Shown: positions 9,384 through 21,165, counted from the stretch's first letter. The stretch is DNA of 64,000 nt from Cryobacterium sp. MP_M3 (GCF_015752155.1 NZ_JADOVI010000008.1:62001-126000); one strand, 5' to 3'. The notes: a model not told the origin generated them from the sequence alone. Made by a program: numbers and translations.

Positions 9384-10379
9384 ATGACGAATCCACGACG
9401 ACGCCTCGTCGCCCCGGCAGTGCTGCTGGTCGCCGGGCTCGCCCTGACCGGCTGCGGACTGTCGCCGGCCACCTCCTACGTGCCGGCCGTCGGCCCGGGC
9501 ACCATCCGGCCGATCCCCGGACTCAAGAACGCGTCGCTCACGGTCACCTCGAAGAACTTCACCGAGCAACTCATCCTCGGGAAGATCGCGGTGCTGGCCG
9601 CACAGGCCGCCGGGTTCTCCGTCACGGACCTGAGCAACCTGCCCGGAAGCCAGCCCGCGCGCGAACTCCTCGCCCTCGGCCAGGCCGACTTCATGTGGGA
9701 GTACACCGGCACGGCCTGGCTGACCTACCTCGCCCAGTCCGAGGGCATCCCCGACCAGGCAGCCCAGTGGAAGGCCGTGCACGACGCCGACCTGGCGAAC
9801 GGGCTCACCTGGGGTAGTCCCGCCCCGATGAACAACACCTACGCCCTGGCCATCCGCAGCGAGGCGGCCGCGAAGCTCGGCGGAATCAGCACGATGTCGC
9901 AGATCGCGGCGCTTCCCGCGGCGGAACGCACCTTCTGCGTCGAGGCGGAATTCAACTCCCGCTCCGACGGCTTCAACCCGATGCTCAAAACCTACGGGCT
10001 CGAGCGTGGAACCGCCGCGGGCGTCCCGGACGCCAACGTAGGAATCTACGACGGCGGTGCGGTGTACAGCGCCACCGACAAGGGGGACTGCAACTTCGGC
10101 GAGGTGTTCACCACTGACGGCCGCATCGACTCCCTCGGGCTGACCGTGCTGACCGACGACCGGGCGTTCTTCCCTGCCTACAACGTGGCCCCCGTGTACT
10201 TCACCGACACCTTGACGAAGCACCCGGAGCTGGCGGATGTCTTCGACCAGATCACGCCGGCCCTCACCGACAAGGTGCTCAGGGCCCTCAACCGCAAGGT
10301 CGACGTCGACGGTGAAGAACCCGCCGACGTCGCCTTCGCCTGGATGAAGGCCCGGGGATTCATCACCGATCCCGATTAA
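9384..10379 (+). CDS. Osmoprotectant ABC transporter substrate-binding lipoprotein
   Basis: About 331 aa. A lipoprotein signal peptide is clear: MTNPRRRL, a hydrophobic run, then the lipobox LTGC at residues 21-24, so Cys24 would be lipidated and the protein held on the outer face of the membrane. The mature part begins with the family signature LTVTSKNFTEQLILGKIAVL, typical of OpuCC/ProX-like glycine-betaine/choline-binding proteins. An in-frame ATG at 9339 overlaps the permease stop (TGATG) and would add 15 residues. Either start could be used, but 9384 gives a normal signal peptide. It converges on ctaA, the two stops sharing the bases TTAA. Confidence 0.88.
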   Translation: MTNPRRRLVAPAVLLVAGLALTGCGLSPATSYVPAVGPGTIRPIPGLKNASLTVTSKNFTEQLILGKIAVLAAQAAGFSVTDLSNLPGSQPARELLALGQADFMWEYTGTAWLTYLAQSEGIPDQAAQWKAVHDADLANGLTWGSPAPMNNTYALAIRSEAAAKLGGISTMSQIAALPAAERTFCVEAEFNSRSDGFNPMLKTYGLERGTAAGVPDANVGIYDGGAVYSATDKGDCNFGEVFTTDGRIDSLGLTVLTDDRAFFPAYNVAPVYFTDTLTKHPELADVFDQITPALTDKVLRALNRKVDVDGEEPADVAFAWMKARGFITDPD

Positions 10380-11317
10380 CGGGCGGCGGCGCTCTCCGCG
10401 AGCGGGCCGGCCGCCGGCGACGCCTTCGCCGACGGCACCGTGAGGTTCAGGACGAGCGCGGTCATGCCCGCCACGAGAACGCAGGACAGCACCATGTGAA
10501 TGCCGACCAGCGCGGGCGGGAGCCCGACGTTCGCCTGGAGCAGGCCGACGCCGATCTGGCCGGCCTCGATGATCAGCAGCAGCACGGCCCAGCCGCGCGG
10601 CGGGAGCGTCAGGGCGACCGAGGCGATCACGAGGGCGATCGTCAGGGCGAGGGTGGCATAGGCCGGCCAGCTGTGCACGTGCTGAAGCAGCTCGGAGTCG
10701 AGGCCGTTGCGCGGCGCGTTCGCGTCCCCGGCGTGCGGGCCGGAACCGGTGGTGACGATCCCGACGAGGATGGTGACCAGGACGAGCGCGCTCGTGACGT
10801 ACGCGAGGAACCGGAACCAGCCGGGGACGGCCGGCACCCGGGGTGGGTTTCCGGTGTAGACGCGGTGCAGGAAGACCGTGCAGAGAACGACCAGGGCGAC
10901 GGAGATGACGAAGTGCAGCCCGACCACGTACGGGTTGAGTTTCACGAGCACGCTCACCCCGCCGATGACCGCCTGCGCGGGGATGCCCAGGCCGGCCAGC
11001 AACGCAAGCCAGAACAGGTCGGGACGCGACCGGCGCAGTCGCACGACCGCCAGGAACGCGGCGATCGCGACCAGCCCCAGCACGACGCCGAGCAGCCGGT
11101 TGCCGAACTCGATCACGCCGTGGATGCCCATTTCGGGCGTGTTGACGAAGGATGCGTCCGTGCACCGGGGCCAGGTCGGGCACCCGAGGCCGGAACCGGT
11201 GAGCCGCACCAGACCTCCCGTGCCCACGAGAAGGATCTGGGCGGCGAGGTAGATCCAGGCCACCACTCGAACCCGTTTGTCAACGCTCGTGGGCAACCAT
11301 TCCGAAATCCGTTTCAC
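10376..11317 (-). CDS. ctaA: Heme A synthase
   Basis: A COX15/CtaA-family membrane enzyme of about 313 aa that oxidises the C8 methyl of heme O to give heme A for aa3-type oxidase. It has eight hydrophobic segments. The external cysteine pair of Gram-positive CtaA is present (GLGCPTWPRC), as are the heme-ligand regions HGVIEFGNRLLG, VGLHFVISVALV, LLQHVHSW and VGIHMVLSCVLV. I prefer the GTG at 11317 (V-KRISEWLPTSVDKR), which has AGAGGA about 10 nt upstream. An ATG at 11347 (MCHSEEE) in the same frame has no ribosome-binding site. It diverges from the suf cluster. Confidence 0.92.
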   Translation of the reverse strand: MKRISEWLPTSVDKRVRVVAWIYLAAQILLVGTGGLVRLTGSGLGCPTWPRCTDASFVNTPEMGIHGVIEFGNRLLGVVLGLVAIAAFLAVVRLRRSRPDLFWLALLAGLGIPAQAVIGGVSVLVKLNPYVVGLHFVISVALVVLCTVFLHRVYTGNPPRVPAVPGWFRFLAYVTSALVLVTILVGIVTTGSGPHAGDANAPRNGLDSELLQHVHSWPAYATLALTIALVIASVALTLPPRGWAVLLLIIEAGQIGVGLLQANVGLPPALVGIHMVLSCVLVAGMTALVLNLTVPSAKASPAAGPLAESAAAR

Positions 11318-11418
11318 CGGTTCTGCTTCCTCTTCGCTGTGGCACATGTGAAAACGCCGGATCGCACTACTAATCCCACCGCTAACCTGTAGAATTAGGT
11401 GTTTCCTGGGCGGCTCGA

Positions 11419-11439
11419 CCGCGGTTGACACAACCGCGG
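11419..11439. promoter_or_regulatory. Perfect 9-3-9 inverted repeat between ctaA and sufB
   Basis: The arms CCGCGGTTG and CAACCGCGG are exact reverse complements separated by ACA. The palindrome lies in the 268-bp region between the divergent ctaA and sufB genes, about 147 bp upstream of sufB. That makes it a good candidate binding site for a dimeric regulator of one or both genes. The middle TTGACA could also act as a -35, but no -10 stands at the right distance. No regulator gene adjoins it. Confidence 0.45.
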
Positions 11440-11585
11440 CTGAGAACCACGTCGTCCTTAAACATCTTAGGTACGCAACGTAGCCGCCCACACAACCCGT
11501 TCCCTCGCCGGGTCTCCTTCGGAAGACCCGCCCGGGAATGACCGGACTAATATCCGGGTTGTCGTGGATGGGAGAAGAGGTATAT

Positions 11586-13004
<1,419 letters not shown>

Positions 13005-14255
13005 ATGTCCGCCGCCCCCACACCTACACACGCCCCACCCACTCAAGAATCGGCAGTGACCCCCACGGTGCCAACAACCGAAGCAATGCCCACCGAAGAG
13101 CAGCACGGAATCAAGGAACACTCGGACGGGCGGTTCGGTTTCGTGCCGGTCCAGACCCGTTCCGGCCGTTTCAAGAGCTTCAACGTCGCGGACTTCGCGC
13201 CGGTGACCGGGCGCGAGGCCGTCTGGAAGCTCTCGCCGGTCGCCAAGTTCACCGATCTCACGGCCGGGGAACTGGACGGTTCCGTCTACCCCGTGGAGTC
13301 CACCCCGGCCGCCGACATCACCGTCGGCTGGGTCGACCGGGATGATTCCCGGATCGGCACCGCCGGGGCCCCGGAGGAACGCGCTGCCGCCAACGCCTGG
13401 AGCAGTTTCGACCAGGCCCTGGCGATCACGGTCGGCGGCGAAGAGGCGAAGGAGATCACGGTCACCCGTGCCCACCTCGGCTCCGCGCCTCGCGGCGCGC
13501 ACACCATCATCGAAGCGAAGCCGTTCAGCCAGGCCGTGGTGATCCTCGAGAACATCGGGGACGCGCGCCTCACCGAGAACGTCGAGATCATCCTCGGCGA
13601 GTCGGCGAACCTCACCGTGGTGACACTCCAGGAATGGAACGCCGGTGCGGTGCACCTGGCCAACCACTTCGCCTCGATCGGACGCGACGCGCGCCTCAAG
13701 CACATCGTGGTGTCGCTCGGCGGCAGCATCGTGCGGGTCAACCCGTCCGTCCGCCTGGCCGGACCCGGCTCTGACACCGAACTCCTCGGGCTCTACTTCG
13801 CCGACGCCGGGCAGCACCTCGAACAGCAGGTCTACGTGAACCACGATGCGCCGAACAGCCGCAGCCGGGTGACCTACAAGGGCGCGCTGCAGGGCACCGG
13901 AGCGCGGACCGTCTGGATCGGCGATGTGCTGATCGGCCGCACGGCGGCCGGCACCGACAGTTACGAGCAGAACCGCAACCTCGTGCTGACCGAAGGCACC
14001 CGCGCGGACTCGATCCCGAACCTGGAGATCGAGACCGGCGACATCAAGGGTGCCGGCCACGCCAGCGCAACGGGACGCTTCGACGACGAGCAGCTCTTCT
14101 ACCTGCAGTCTCGCGGCATCACCGAGGATGAGGCCCGTCGGCTCGTCGTGCGCGGCTTCCTCAGCGAAATCGTGCAGCAAATCGGGTCCAAACCGCTCGA
14201 GGACCGGCTCCAGGCAGCGATCGAAGCGGAACTCCGCGGAACAGAGGAAAAGTAA
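13005..14255 (+). CDS. sufD: Fe-S cluster assembly protein SufD
   Basis: About 416 aa, the paralogous partner of SufB in the SufBC2D complex. The C-terminal half keeps the family signature: NRNLVLTEGTRADSIPNLEI, then IKGAGHASATGRFDDEQLFY with the conserved histidine of the iron-accepting site. The ATG directly abuts the sufB stop. The first ~25 residues are Thr/Pro-rich and poorly conserved, so an internal start at 13086 (MPTEEQHG) cannot be excluded. It is followed after 2 bp by the Rieske ferredoxin gene. Confidence 0.94.
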   Translation: MSAAPTPTHAPPTQESAVTPTVPTTEAMPTEEQHGIKEHSDGRFGFVPVQTRSGRFKSFNVADFAPVTGREAVWKLSPVAKFTDLTAGELDGSVYPVESTPAADITVGWVDRDDSRIGTAGAPEERAAANAWSSFDQALAITVGGEEAKEITVTRAHLGSAPRGAHTIIEAKPFSQAVVILENIGDARLTENVEIILGESANLTVVTLQEWNAGAVHLANHFASIGRDARLKHIVVSLGGSIVRVNPSVRLAGPGSDTELLGLYFADAGQHLEQQVYVNHDAPNSRSRVTYKGALQGTGARTVWIGDVLIGRTAAGTDSYEQNRNLVLTEGTRADSIPNLEIETGDIKGAGHASATGRFDDEQLFYLQSRGITEDEARRLVVRGFLSEIVQQIGSKPLEDRLQAAIEAELRGTEEK

Positions 14256-14257
14256 CC

Positions 14258-14584
14258 ATGGCGTCCACGAAAATCTGCGCGTTCGACGAGCTCGAACCGA
14301 ATGAGGCCGTCAAGGTCGAAATCGACGGAGTACCCATCGTGGTCGTCCGCGACGCAGCCGGCGACGTGTTCGCCATCGGCGACACCTGCACGCACGGGGA
14401 CATCTCCCTGTCCGAGGGATTCGTCGAAGACGACACCGTCGAATGCTGGGCGCACGGTTCCAAGTTCTCCCTCAAAACGGGCAAGCCCCTGAACCTGCCG
14501 GCTTACGAGCCGGTACCGGTCTTCAAGGTCGAGCTGATCGACGGTGATGTCTACATCGACCCTTTGGTTATCGTGCCCGTCTGA
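14258..14584 (+). CDS. Rieske [2Fe-2S] ferredoxin
   Basis: A 108-aa Rieske-type protein. The cluster ligands are visible as C44-T-H46-G and C63-W-A-H66-G (CxH...CxxH spaced 16 residues apart). It resembles the small ferredoxin subunits of non-heme-iron oxygenases, but no oxygenase gene is nearby. Its place between sufD and sufC, 2 bp after sufD, suggests it works with the Fe-S assembly machinery, for example as an electron donor or cluster carrier; that role is inference. The ATG at 14258 is preceded by GAGGAAAAGTAACC. Confidence 0.9.
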   Translation: MASTKICAFDELEPNEAVKVEIDGVPIVVVRDAAGDVFAIGDTCTHGDISLSEGFVEDDTVECWAHGSKFSLKTGKPLNLPAYEPVPVFKVELIDGDVYIDPLVIVPV

Positions 14585-14667
14585 CCTGGTCGACTTCCGA
14601 CCCAGTGGCCACCAGCCACCCCAACGTACCGGCGCCAGCGCCGGAGAATGAAAGAGATAGCGAATCC

Positions 14668-15432
<765 letters not shown>

Positions 15433-15436
15433 AAAC

Positions 15437-15766
15437 ATGGTTTCAACGCTGACACCGGCGCGATTCGACGAAATCGAAGAAGCGCTCAAAGACGTCATGG
15501 ACCCCGAGCTGGGCATCAATGTCGTCGACCTCGGCCTGATCTACGACCTCGGCTGGGACGACGAGAACGACGCCCTCATCATCCACATGACGCTGACCTC
15601 CGCGGGCTGCCCGCTGACCGACGTGCTCGAAGAACAGACCGCCGAGGCCCTGGACGGCGTCGTCGACCAGTTCCGAATCAACTGGGTCTGGATGCCGCCG
15701 TGGGGCCCCGAGAAGATCACTGACGACGGGCGCGACATGATGCGCGCCCTCGGCTTCTCGATCTAG
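15437..15766 (+). CDS. DUF59/MIP18-family metal-sulfur cluster assembly factor (SufT-like)
   Basis: 109 aa. The DUF59 signature MDPELGINVVDLGLIYDL (about residues 20-37) and the reactive-cysteine loop LTSAGCPLTD are present. Proteins of this family (SufT, PaaD-like) help mature Fe-S proteins. It starts 4 bp after sufC and is the last gene before a strong terminator, so it closes the suf operon. No cysteine desulfurase (SufS) or SufU lies between sufC and this gene, unlike many actinobacterial suf operons. Confidence 0.92.
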   Translation: MVSTLTPARFDEIEEALKDVMDPELGINVVDLGLIYDLGWDDENDALIIHMTLTSAGCPLTDVLEEQTAEALDGVVDQFRINWVWMPPWGPEKITDDGRDMMRALGFSI

Positions 15767-15810
15767 CACACGGTCTCCCGCCCCGGCCGACGGGGCAGAG
15801 TGAACACGGG

Positions 15811-15848
15811 ACGGATGTTCGCGCAGCCTGGCTGCGCGGACATCCGTT
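15811..15848 (+). terminator. Rho-independent terminator of the suf operon
   Basis: A 15-bp stem (ACGGATGTTCGCGCA with TGCGCGGACATCCGT, one G-U pair) with a short loop is followed directly by TTTTGT. It lies 45 bp after the stop of the DUF59 gene and separates the suf operon from the TetR gene. Confidence 0.85.
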
Positions 15849-15900
15849 TTGTCGTGCGGGGCCGGGCGACGGGCGGCCGCGACGTGCACAAACACAGGTT

Positions 15901-15933
15901 GGAATGCCATTCCAGTGAGTGGAATGCTATTCT
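15901..15933. promoter_or_regulatory. Two operator-like palindromes over the tetR promoter
   Basis: GGAATGCCATTCC (15901-15913) is a perfect 6-1-6 palindrome. GGAATGCTATTCT (15921-15933) is an imperfect copy exactly 20 bp downstream, two helical turns away. The second copy contains the -10 hexamer TATTCT (15928-15933), 6 bp before the ATG at 15940. A repressor bound here would block the promoter, so autoregulation by the adjacent TetR protein is the simplest reading. Confidence 0.65.
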
Positions 15934-15939
15934 AAGAAA

Positions 15940-16572
15940 ATGGAGAAGTCGCCTGATTCACCGGCAACGCGGCGCACGAGGCAGGGCGCGGCCACCCGAG
16001 AGGTGATCGTCGAGGCGGCCCAGCGGCTCATGTTCGACCGCGGGTACATCCCGACGTCGATCGCCGCGATCGCGGAGCACGCCGGCGTCGCAGTGCAGAC
16101 CATCTACAACTCCATCGGCGGCAAGGCCGACGTGCTCGCGGCGGTGCTCGATCGAGCCGCCGCCGCGGAGGCTCCGGGCCCGGGGTCCGCTGGCGGACCC
16201 GGACCCGGACCGGGAGCGCCCGCCCGGTCGGCGGGCGAGGTCATCCGCAGGCTCGCGGCGGGGATCGTCGAGGTCAACACCCGAACCGCCGGGGTTCACC
16301 GGGTGATCCTTCAGGCCGCGGGCGTCGACCCCGACGTGGCGAAGCTCGAACTGCGGCGCTCGTCCCAGCGCCTCTACCAGTACGGCGAGGCCGCCACGGC
16401 CCTGCGCGGACTGCGCGGCCTGCGTGCGGGCCTGAGCGACCACGAGGCCGCGGCCGCGATCTGGGCGATCGGGCACCCGCAGGTGTATCGGTCGTTGGTT
16501 CTTGATCTCGGCTGGTCCGGCGCGGCCTACCGGGACTGGGTCGAAAAGACGCTCTCCGCGGCGCTGTCTTAG
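15940..16572 (+). CDS. TetR/AcrR-family transcriptional regulator
   Basis: About 210 aa. The N-terminal helix-turn-helix domain is typical of TetR: TREVIVEAAQRLMFDRGYIP, then TSIAAIAEHAGVAVQTIYNS (about residues 18-58). The C-terminal ligand domain has a Pro/Gly/Ala-rich linker near residues 75-95. I take the ATG at 15940 (MEKSPDSP), just 6 bp after the -10 box, as a leaderless start. A GTG at 15919 would lie inside the operator. The gene stands alone between the suf terminator and the ABC-F gene, with no obvious target neighbour except itself. Confidence 0.88.
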   Translation: MEKSPDSPATRRTRQGAATREVIVEAAQRLMFDRGYIPTSIAAIAEHAGVAVQTIYNSIGGKADVLAAVLDRAAAAEAPGPGSAGGPGPGPGAPARSAGEVIRRLAAGIVEVNTRTAGVHRVILQAAGVDPDVAKLELRRSSQRLYQYGEAATALRGLRGLRAGLSDHEAAAAIWAIGHPQVYRSLVLDLGWSGAAYRDWVEKTLSAALS

Positions 16573-16603
16573 CTTCGCGCGCGCACGGCGACGGGCGAAC
16601 AAA

Positions 16604-16609
16604 TATACT
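16604..16609 (+). promoter_or_regulatory. Probable -10 box of the ABC-F gene
   Basis: TATACT is a strong -10 hexamer 58 bp before the GTG start of the ABC-F gene. The transcribed leader would contain the small hairpin GGCCC-GGTT-GGGCC (16618-16631). Confidence 0.5.
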
Positions 16610-16667
16610 GGATAGCTGGCCCGGTTGGGCCGGAGACTCCCACAACCCCCGTGAACGGACTATTGCT

Positions 16668-18266
<1,599 letters not shown>

Positions 18267-18291
18267 TCACCGTGGCCCGTCCAGTCGGGCG

Positions 18292-18317
18292 CCCGGCATC
18301 CTGACCCGGATGCCGGG
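18292..18317. terminator. Hairpin between convergent ABC-F and SURF1 genes
   Basis: A perfect 10-bp stem (CCCGGCATCC / GGATGCCGGG, loop TGACCC) stands 25 bp after the ABC-F stop and 11 bp after the SURF1 stop. There is no T-tract on either side, so it is a probable but non-canonical bidirectional terminator. Confidence 0.5.
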
Positions 18318-18328
18318 GCCCGGCAGGG

Positions 18329-19171
18329 TCAGTGCGGGGAGTCGATCAGGTCGTCTTCGACCTCGGCGTCGCTGCGGGGCTTCGCGGCCTGCCGTCTGGC
18401 CCGCTCGAGGGCCCGGGCTCGTTCCTGCGGGTCGTCGGCGTTGACCGACCGGAATTCCTGGCGAATCGCCCAGCCCAGTCCGACGAACGCGAGCAGCGCG
18501 AAGACGAACCATTGGAACGCGTAGGACAGGTGCGGGCCCTCGTCCCGCGCCGGCCGGGTGACCGCCACCGGGCGTTCTCCCGGCGCCGGGTCCTCCGACT
18601 TCATCAGGCCGTAGGCCCCGGTGTACGTCGGTAGGTCGAGCCTTCCCTGCACCTCGGTGAGGTTGATCGTGGCGATCTGGTTCCCGAGCGCCGAACGACC
18701 GGCCAGGGACGGTTCGCCTGCCTTCAGCCGGGCGACGACGGTCACCTCGCCGTCGGGCGCCTCAGGGACCGATGCCGGTGCCTCCGGGGTCTCGCCGGTC
18801 GGCAGCCAGCCGCGGTCGACGATGAAGACCGTGCCGTCCTTCAGGCGAAGCGGCGTGAGCACCTCGAAGCCGGGGTGGATGTTGAGCGGACGGTTCCGCA
18901 CGATCAGTTCGTCGGCCTTGAGGTATGTTCCGCTCATCACGACGGGCAGCCATTTCTGGGACTCGGCGAAGGACCGCGGGTCGGGCAGAGCCTGCGCCAG
19001 CGGGATCGGCTCGGAATCGAAGTTGGCGTCCACTTTGACGATCTCGGCCAGGGCTTCGGCCCGGCGGGCGAGCTGCCAGGTTCCCAGTCCCGCACAGATC
19101 GCGGCGAAGAGGATGGTGAGCGCGAGGTAGCCGGCCCAGCGCCGGGTGAACGCGAATTTCCAGCCGATCAC
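18329..19171 (-). CDS. SURF1-family cytochrome oxidase biogenesis protein
   Basis: About 280 aa. One transmembrane helix lies near each end (RWAGYLALTILFAAICAGLG at about residues 10-29, FQWFVFALLAFVGLGWAI near 225), enclosing an extracytoplasmic domain. This is the SURF1 layout. The motifs LGTWQLARRAE, VIVDRGWLPTGE-like (FIVDRGWLP) and the C-terminal SYAFQWFVF are characteristic. SURF1 helps assemble the heme a-containing subunit, consistent with ctaA and ctaB in this window. The GTG start at 19171 overlaps the preceding small gene's stop (GTGA). The tail is charged and cytoplasmic. Confidence 0.9.
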   Translation of the reverse strand: MIGWKFAFTRRWAGYLALTILFAAICAGLGTWQLARRAEALAEIVKVDANFDSEPIPLAQALPDPRSFAESQKWLPVVMSGTYLKADELIVRNRPLNIHPGFEVLTPLRLKDGTVFIVDRGWLPTGETPEAPASVPEAPDGEVTVVARLKAGEPSLAGRSALGNQIATINLTEVQGRLDLPTYTGAYGLMKSEDPAPGERPVAVTRPARDEGPHLSYAFQWFVFALLAFVGLGWAIRQEFRSVNADDPQERARALERARRQAAKPRSDAEVEDDLIDSPH

Positions 19172-19395
19172 GCCTGGTCCGTCTCGACAGACAGAGGGGC
19201 AACCGTGAGCGGGAAGTCGCGCGCCGCCAGGAACTCCCTGAGGTAGTCGACGTGAAGGTCGCAGGCGAGCCAGGTCTTGAACCGGTCGCCGGTGTGGATG
19301 CGGGGATTGCGCCAGTCCAGTCGCCAGATCGCATCCGAGCGGCAGCCGGCCCGGGAGCAGGTCGCGGTCTCCAGGTCGGTGCCGAGACCGATCAC
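19168..19395 (-). CDS. Small conserved protein with a putative zinc site (C-x4-C ... C-x2-H)
   Basis: 75 aa from GTG 19395. I know it only as a small conserved actinobacterial protein with no proven function. It contains Cys13 and Cys18 (ATCSRAGC), an aromatic stretch IWRLDWRNPRIHTGDRFKTW, then Cys45 and His48 (LACDLH). That spacing looks like a compact zinc-ribbon or treble-clef site. It overlaps DUF3099 upstream and SURF1 downstream, each by GTGA, so the three are translated as a tight unit. A link to oxidase assembly is inferred from position only. Some databases label relatives 'acetone carboxylase', which the size makes implausible. Confidence 0.75.
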   Translation of the reverse strand: MIGLGTDLETATCSRAGCRSDAIWRLDWRNPRIHTGDRFKTWLACDLHVDYLREFLAARDFPLTVAPLSVETDQA

Positions 19396-19682
19396 GGCGG
19401 GCCGCTCTCGTCCGGCTTGCGGTACACCTCGATCGCGCCGGGCCGGACCACGGTGCCGGCCGGGGCGCCACCGTGCACGTTCGCCACGACGACGGCGAAG
19501 TAGGGGAGGAGGATGGCCCCGGCGGCGCAGAGCAGCAGCCACCAGCCGTGCACGAACAGCATGAGCACGATGCAGACCATCCGGATGCCCATGGCCACCG
19601 AATACTTGATCATCCGGGCGCGTCGCTCCGCCTCCGGCGACGGAGGTAAAGAGGTGATCGACTGCTGTTTCATGAATGCCAT
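19392..19682 (-). CDS. DUF3099-family membrane protein
   Basis: 96 aa with two closely spaced transmembrane helices (about residues 27-44 and 46-66): MGIRMVCIVLMLFVHGWW, then LLLCAAGAILLPYFAVVVAN, the DUF3099 signature ending in LPY.AVV.AN. The short tail is hydrophilic. It is the first gene of the DUF3099/small protein/SURF1 unit. A second ATG (MKQQSITSLPP) lies three codons in. Function is unknown. Confidence 0.82.
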   Translation of the reverse strand: MAFMKQQSITSLPPSPEAERRARMIKYSVAMGIRMVCIVLMLFVHGWWLLLCAAGAILLPYFAVVVANVHGGAPAGTVVRPGAIEVYRKPDESGPP

Positions 19683-19810
19683 CGCTCCGGTCAGCCGGCT
19701 AAAGATTCGCTTGATAAGCCTACGTCTCGTCGACCGACGACACGGACGCCGTAAACTGAAATCTACGTGCGCGCGGCTGTTCGTTCGCTGGGAAAAGATT
19801 GGACCACCCC

Positions 19811-20521
19811 ATGACGACTGTCAGGACCGTTCTCGTGACCGGGGGAAACCGAGGAATCGGCTTCTCCATCGCCGAGGAGTTCGTCAAGCAGGGACACCGG
19901 GTCGCGGTGACCGCCCGCTCCGGCCAGGGGCCGGAGGGCAGCCTGACCGTGCGCGCTGACGTCACCGACGCCGCCTCGATCGACGCCGCGTTCACCGAGA
20001 TCGAGGCCGCGCTCGGCCCGGTCGAGGTCGTCGTCGCCAACGCGGGAATCACCCGGGACACCCTGCTGATGCGGATGACCGAGGACGACTTCACCTCCGT
20101 GATCGACACCAACCTCAGCGGAGCGTTCCGGGTCGTGAAACGAGCCTCCAAGGGGATGCTCAAGGCCCGCTTCGGCCGGATCGTTCTGATCTCCAGCGTC
20201 GTCGGCCTGTACGGTTCCGCCGGGCAGGTGAACTACTCCGCGTCCAAGAGCGGCCTGATCGGGCTCGCCCGGTCCGTCACCCGGGAACTCGGGGCCAGGG
20301 GGATCACGGCGAACGTCGTCGCGCCCGGCTTCATCGAGACCGACATGACCGCGCAACTGTCCGAGACCCAGCAGGCCGACTACAAGAAGAGCATCCCGGC
20401 CGGTCGTTTCGCCACCGCCGGTGAAGTCGCGCGGGTGGTCACCTGGCTGGCCGGCGACGACGCCGCCTACATCTCCGGAGCGGTCATCCCCGTCGACGGC
20501 GGATTGGGCATGGGGCACTAA
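19811..20521 (+). CDS. fabG: 3-oxoacyl-ACP reductase (SDR family)
   Basis: About 236 aa. A classical short-chain dehydrogenase with the cofactor motif TGGNRGIGFSIAE (about residues 10-22), NAG (VVVANAGITRDTL), the catalytic Ser (VLISSVVGLYGS), Tyr-x3-Lys (VNYSASKSGLIG) and the FabG-like ending [11 protein letters not shown]. It would reduce 3-ketoacyl-ACP with NADPH in fatty-acid elongation. ATG 19811 follows GGAAAAG; a TTG four codons earlier is less likely. The stop shares bases with the convergent serB stop (CTAA). TAAACT at 19752-19757 may be its -10 box. Confidence 0.9.
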   Translation: MTTVRTVLVTGGNRGIGFSIAEEFVKQGHRVAVTARSGQGPEGSLTVRADVTDAASIDAAFTEIEAALGPVEVVVANAGITRDTLLMRMTEDDFTSVIDTNLSGAFRVVKRASKGMLKARFGRIVLISSVVGLYGSAGQVNYSASKSGLIGLARSVTRELGARGITANVVAPGFIETDMTAQLSETQQADYKKSIPAGRFATAGEVARVVTWLAGDDAAYISGAVIPVDGGLGMGH

Positions 20522-21165
20522 CCGCGCAGGCCGAGCACGGGCAGCACCTGGCTGAGGTCGCAGACGTCGATCGCCAGGTCGGCCCGTGCGCGCACCACGG
20601 GTTTCGCGTTGAAGGCGATGCCCAGCCCTGCCGCCTGCATCATCAGCAGGTCGTTCGCGCCGTCGCCGACGGCGACGGTCTGCCGGAGCGGCAGCGACTC
20701 CGCCGCGGCCCACTCCGTGAGGGCGGCCGCCTTGGCCCTGGCATCGATGATCGGACCGACCAGGCCGCCAGTCAACCGGCCGTTCACCGCCTCCAGACGG
20801 TTCGCCCGCCAGTGGTCGAGGCCGAACCGGGCGGCGAGCGGGTCGAGGACCTCATGGAACCCCCCGGACACCACCCCGACGCTGCAGCCGTGGGCGTGCA
20901 GGCCCGAGATCAGGTCGTGCACCCCCGGCGTCGGCCGGATCAACGCTCCGACGTCCGCGAAGACACCGGTGGACAGTCCGGCCAGGGTCTTCACCCGCGC
21001 CCGGAGGCTCGCGGCGAAGTCGATCTCACCGCGCATGGCCTGCTCGGTGACCTCCGCCACGAGTTCGAGGGAGCCGGCGGCGTCCGCCAGCAACTCGATG
21101 ACCTCGTTTTCGATGAGGGTGGAATCGGCATCAAGGACAACGAGGAATCGAGCGGGGACGGTCAC
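20518..21165 (-). CDS. serB: Phosphoserine phosphatase
   Basis: About 215 aa, HAD superfamily, catalysing the last step of serine synthesis. The nucleophile motif is [19 protein letters not shown] (DxDST near residue 9), motif II is [15 protein letters not shown], and motif III is [26 protein letters not shown], as in SerB. The GTG start at 21165 overlaps the glgC stop by GTGA, an unusual metabolic pairing that implies co-translation with glycogen synthesis. It lacks the N-terminal ACT domains of longer actinobacterial SerB2. It converges on fabG with a shared stop tetranucleotide. Confidence 0.9.
   Translation of the reverse strand: MTVPARFLVVLDADSTLIENEVIELLADAAGSLELVAEVTEQAMRGEIDFAASLRARVKTLAGLSTGVFADVGALIRPTPGVHDLISGLHAHGCSVGVVSGGFHEVLDPLAARFGLDHWRANRLEAVNGRLTGGLVGPIIDARAKAAALTEWAAAESLPLRQTVAVGDGANDLLMMQAAGLGIAFNAKPVVRARADLAIDVCDLSQVLPVLGLRG

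Noticed and set aside
8976-11183. Minus-strand open frame of 735 codons across the binding-protein gene
   Set aside because: It overlaps two well-recognised genes (substrate-binding lipoprotein and ctaA) and shows no recognisable protein.
11383-11402. AACCT...TTAGG arrangement, considered as an iron (IdeR/DtxR) box near ctaA
   Set aside because: The half sites are in the reverse order to the IdeR consensus (TTAGG...CCTAA) and the match is short.
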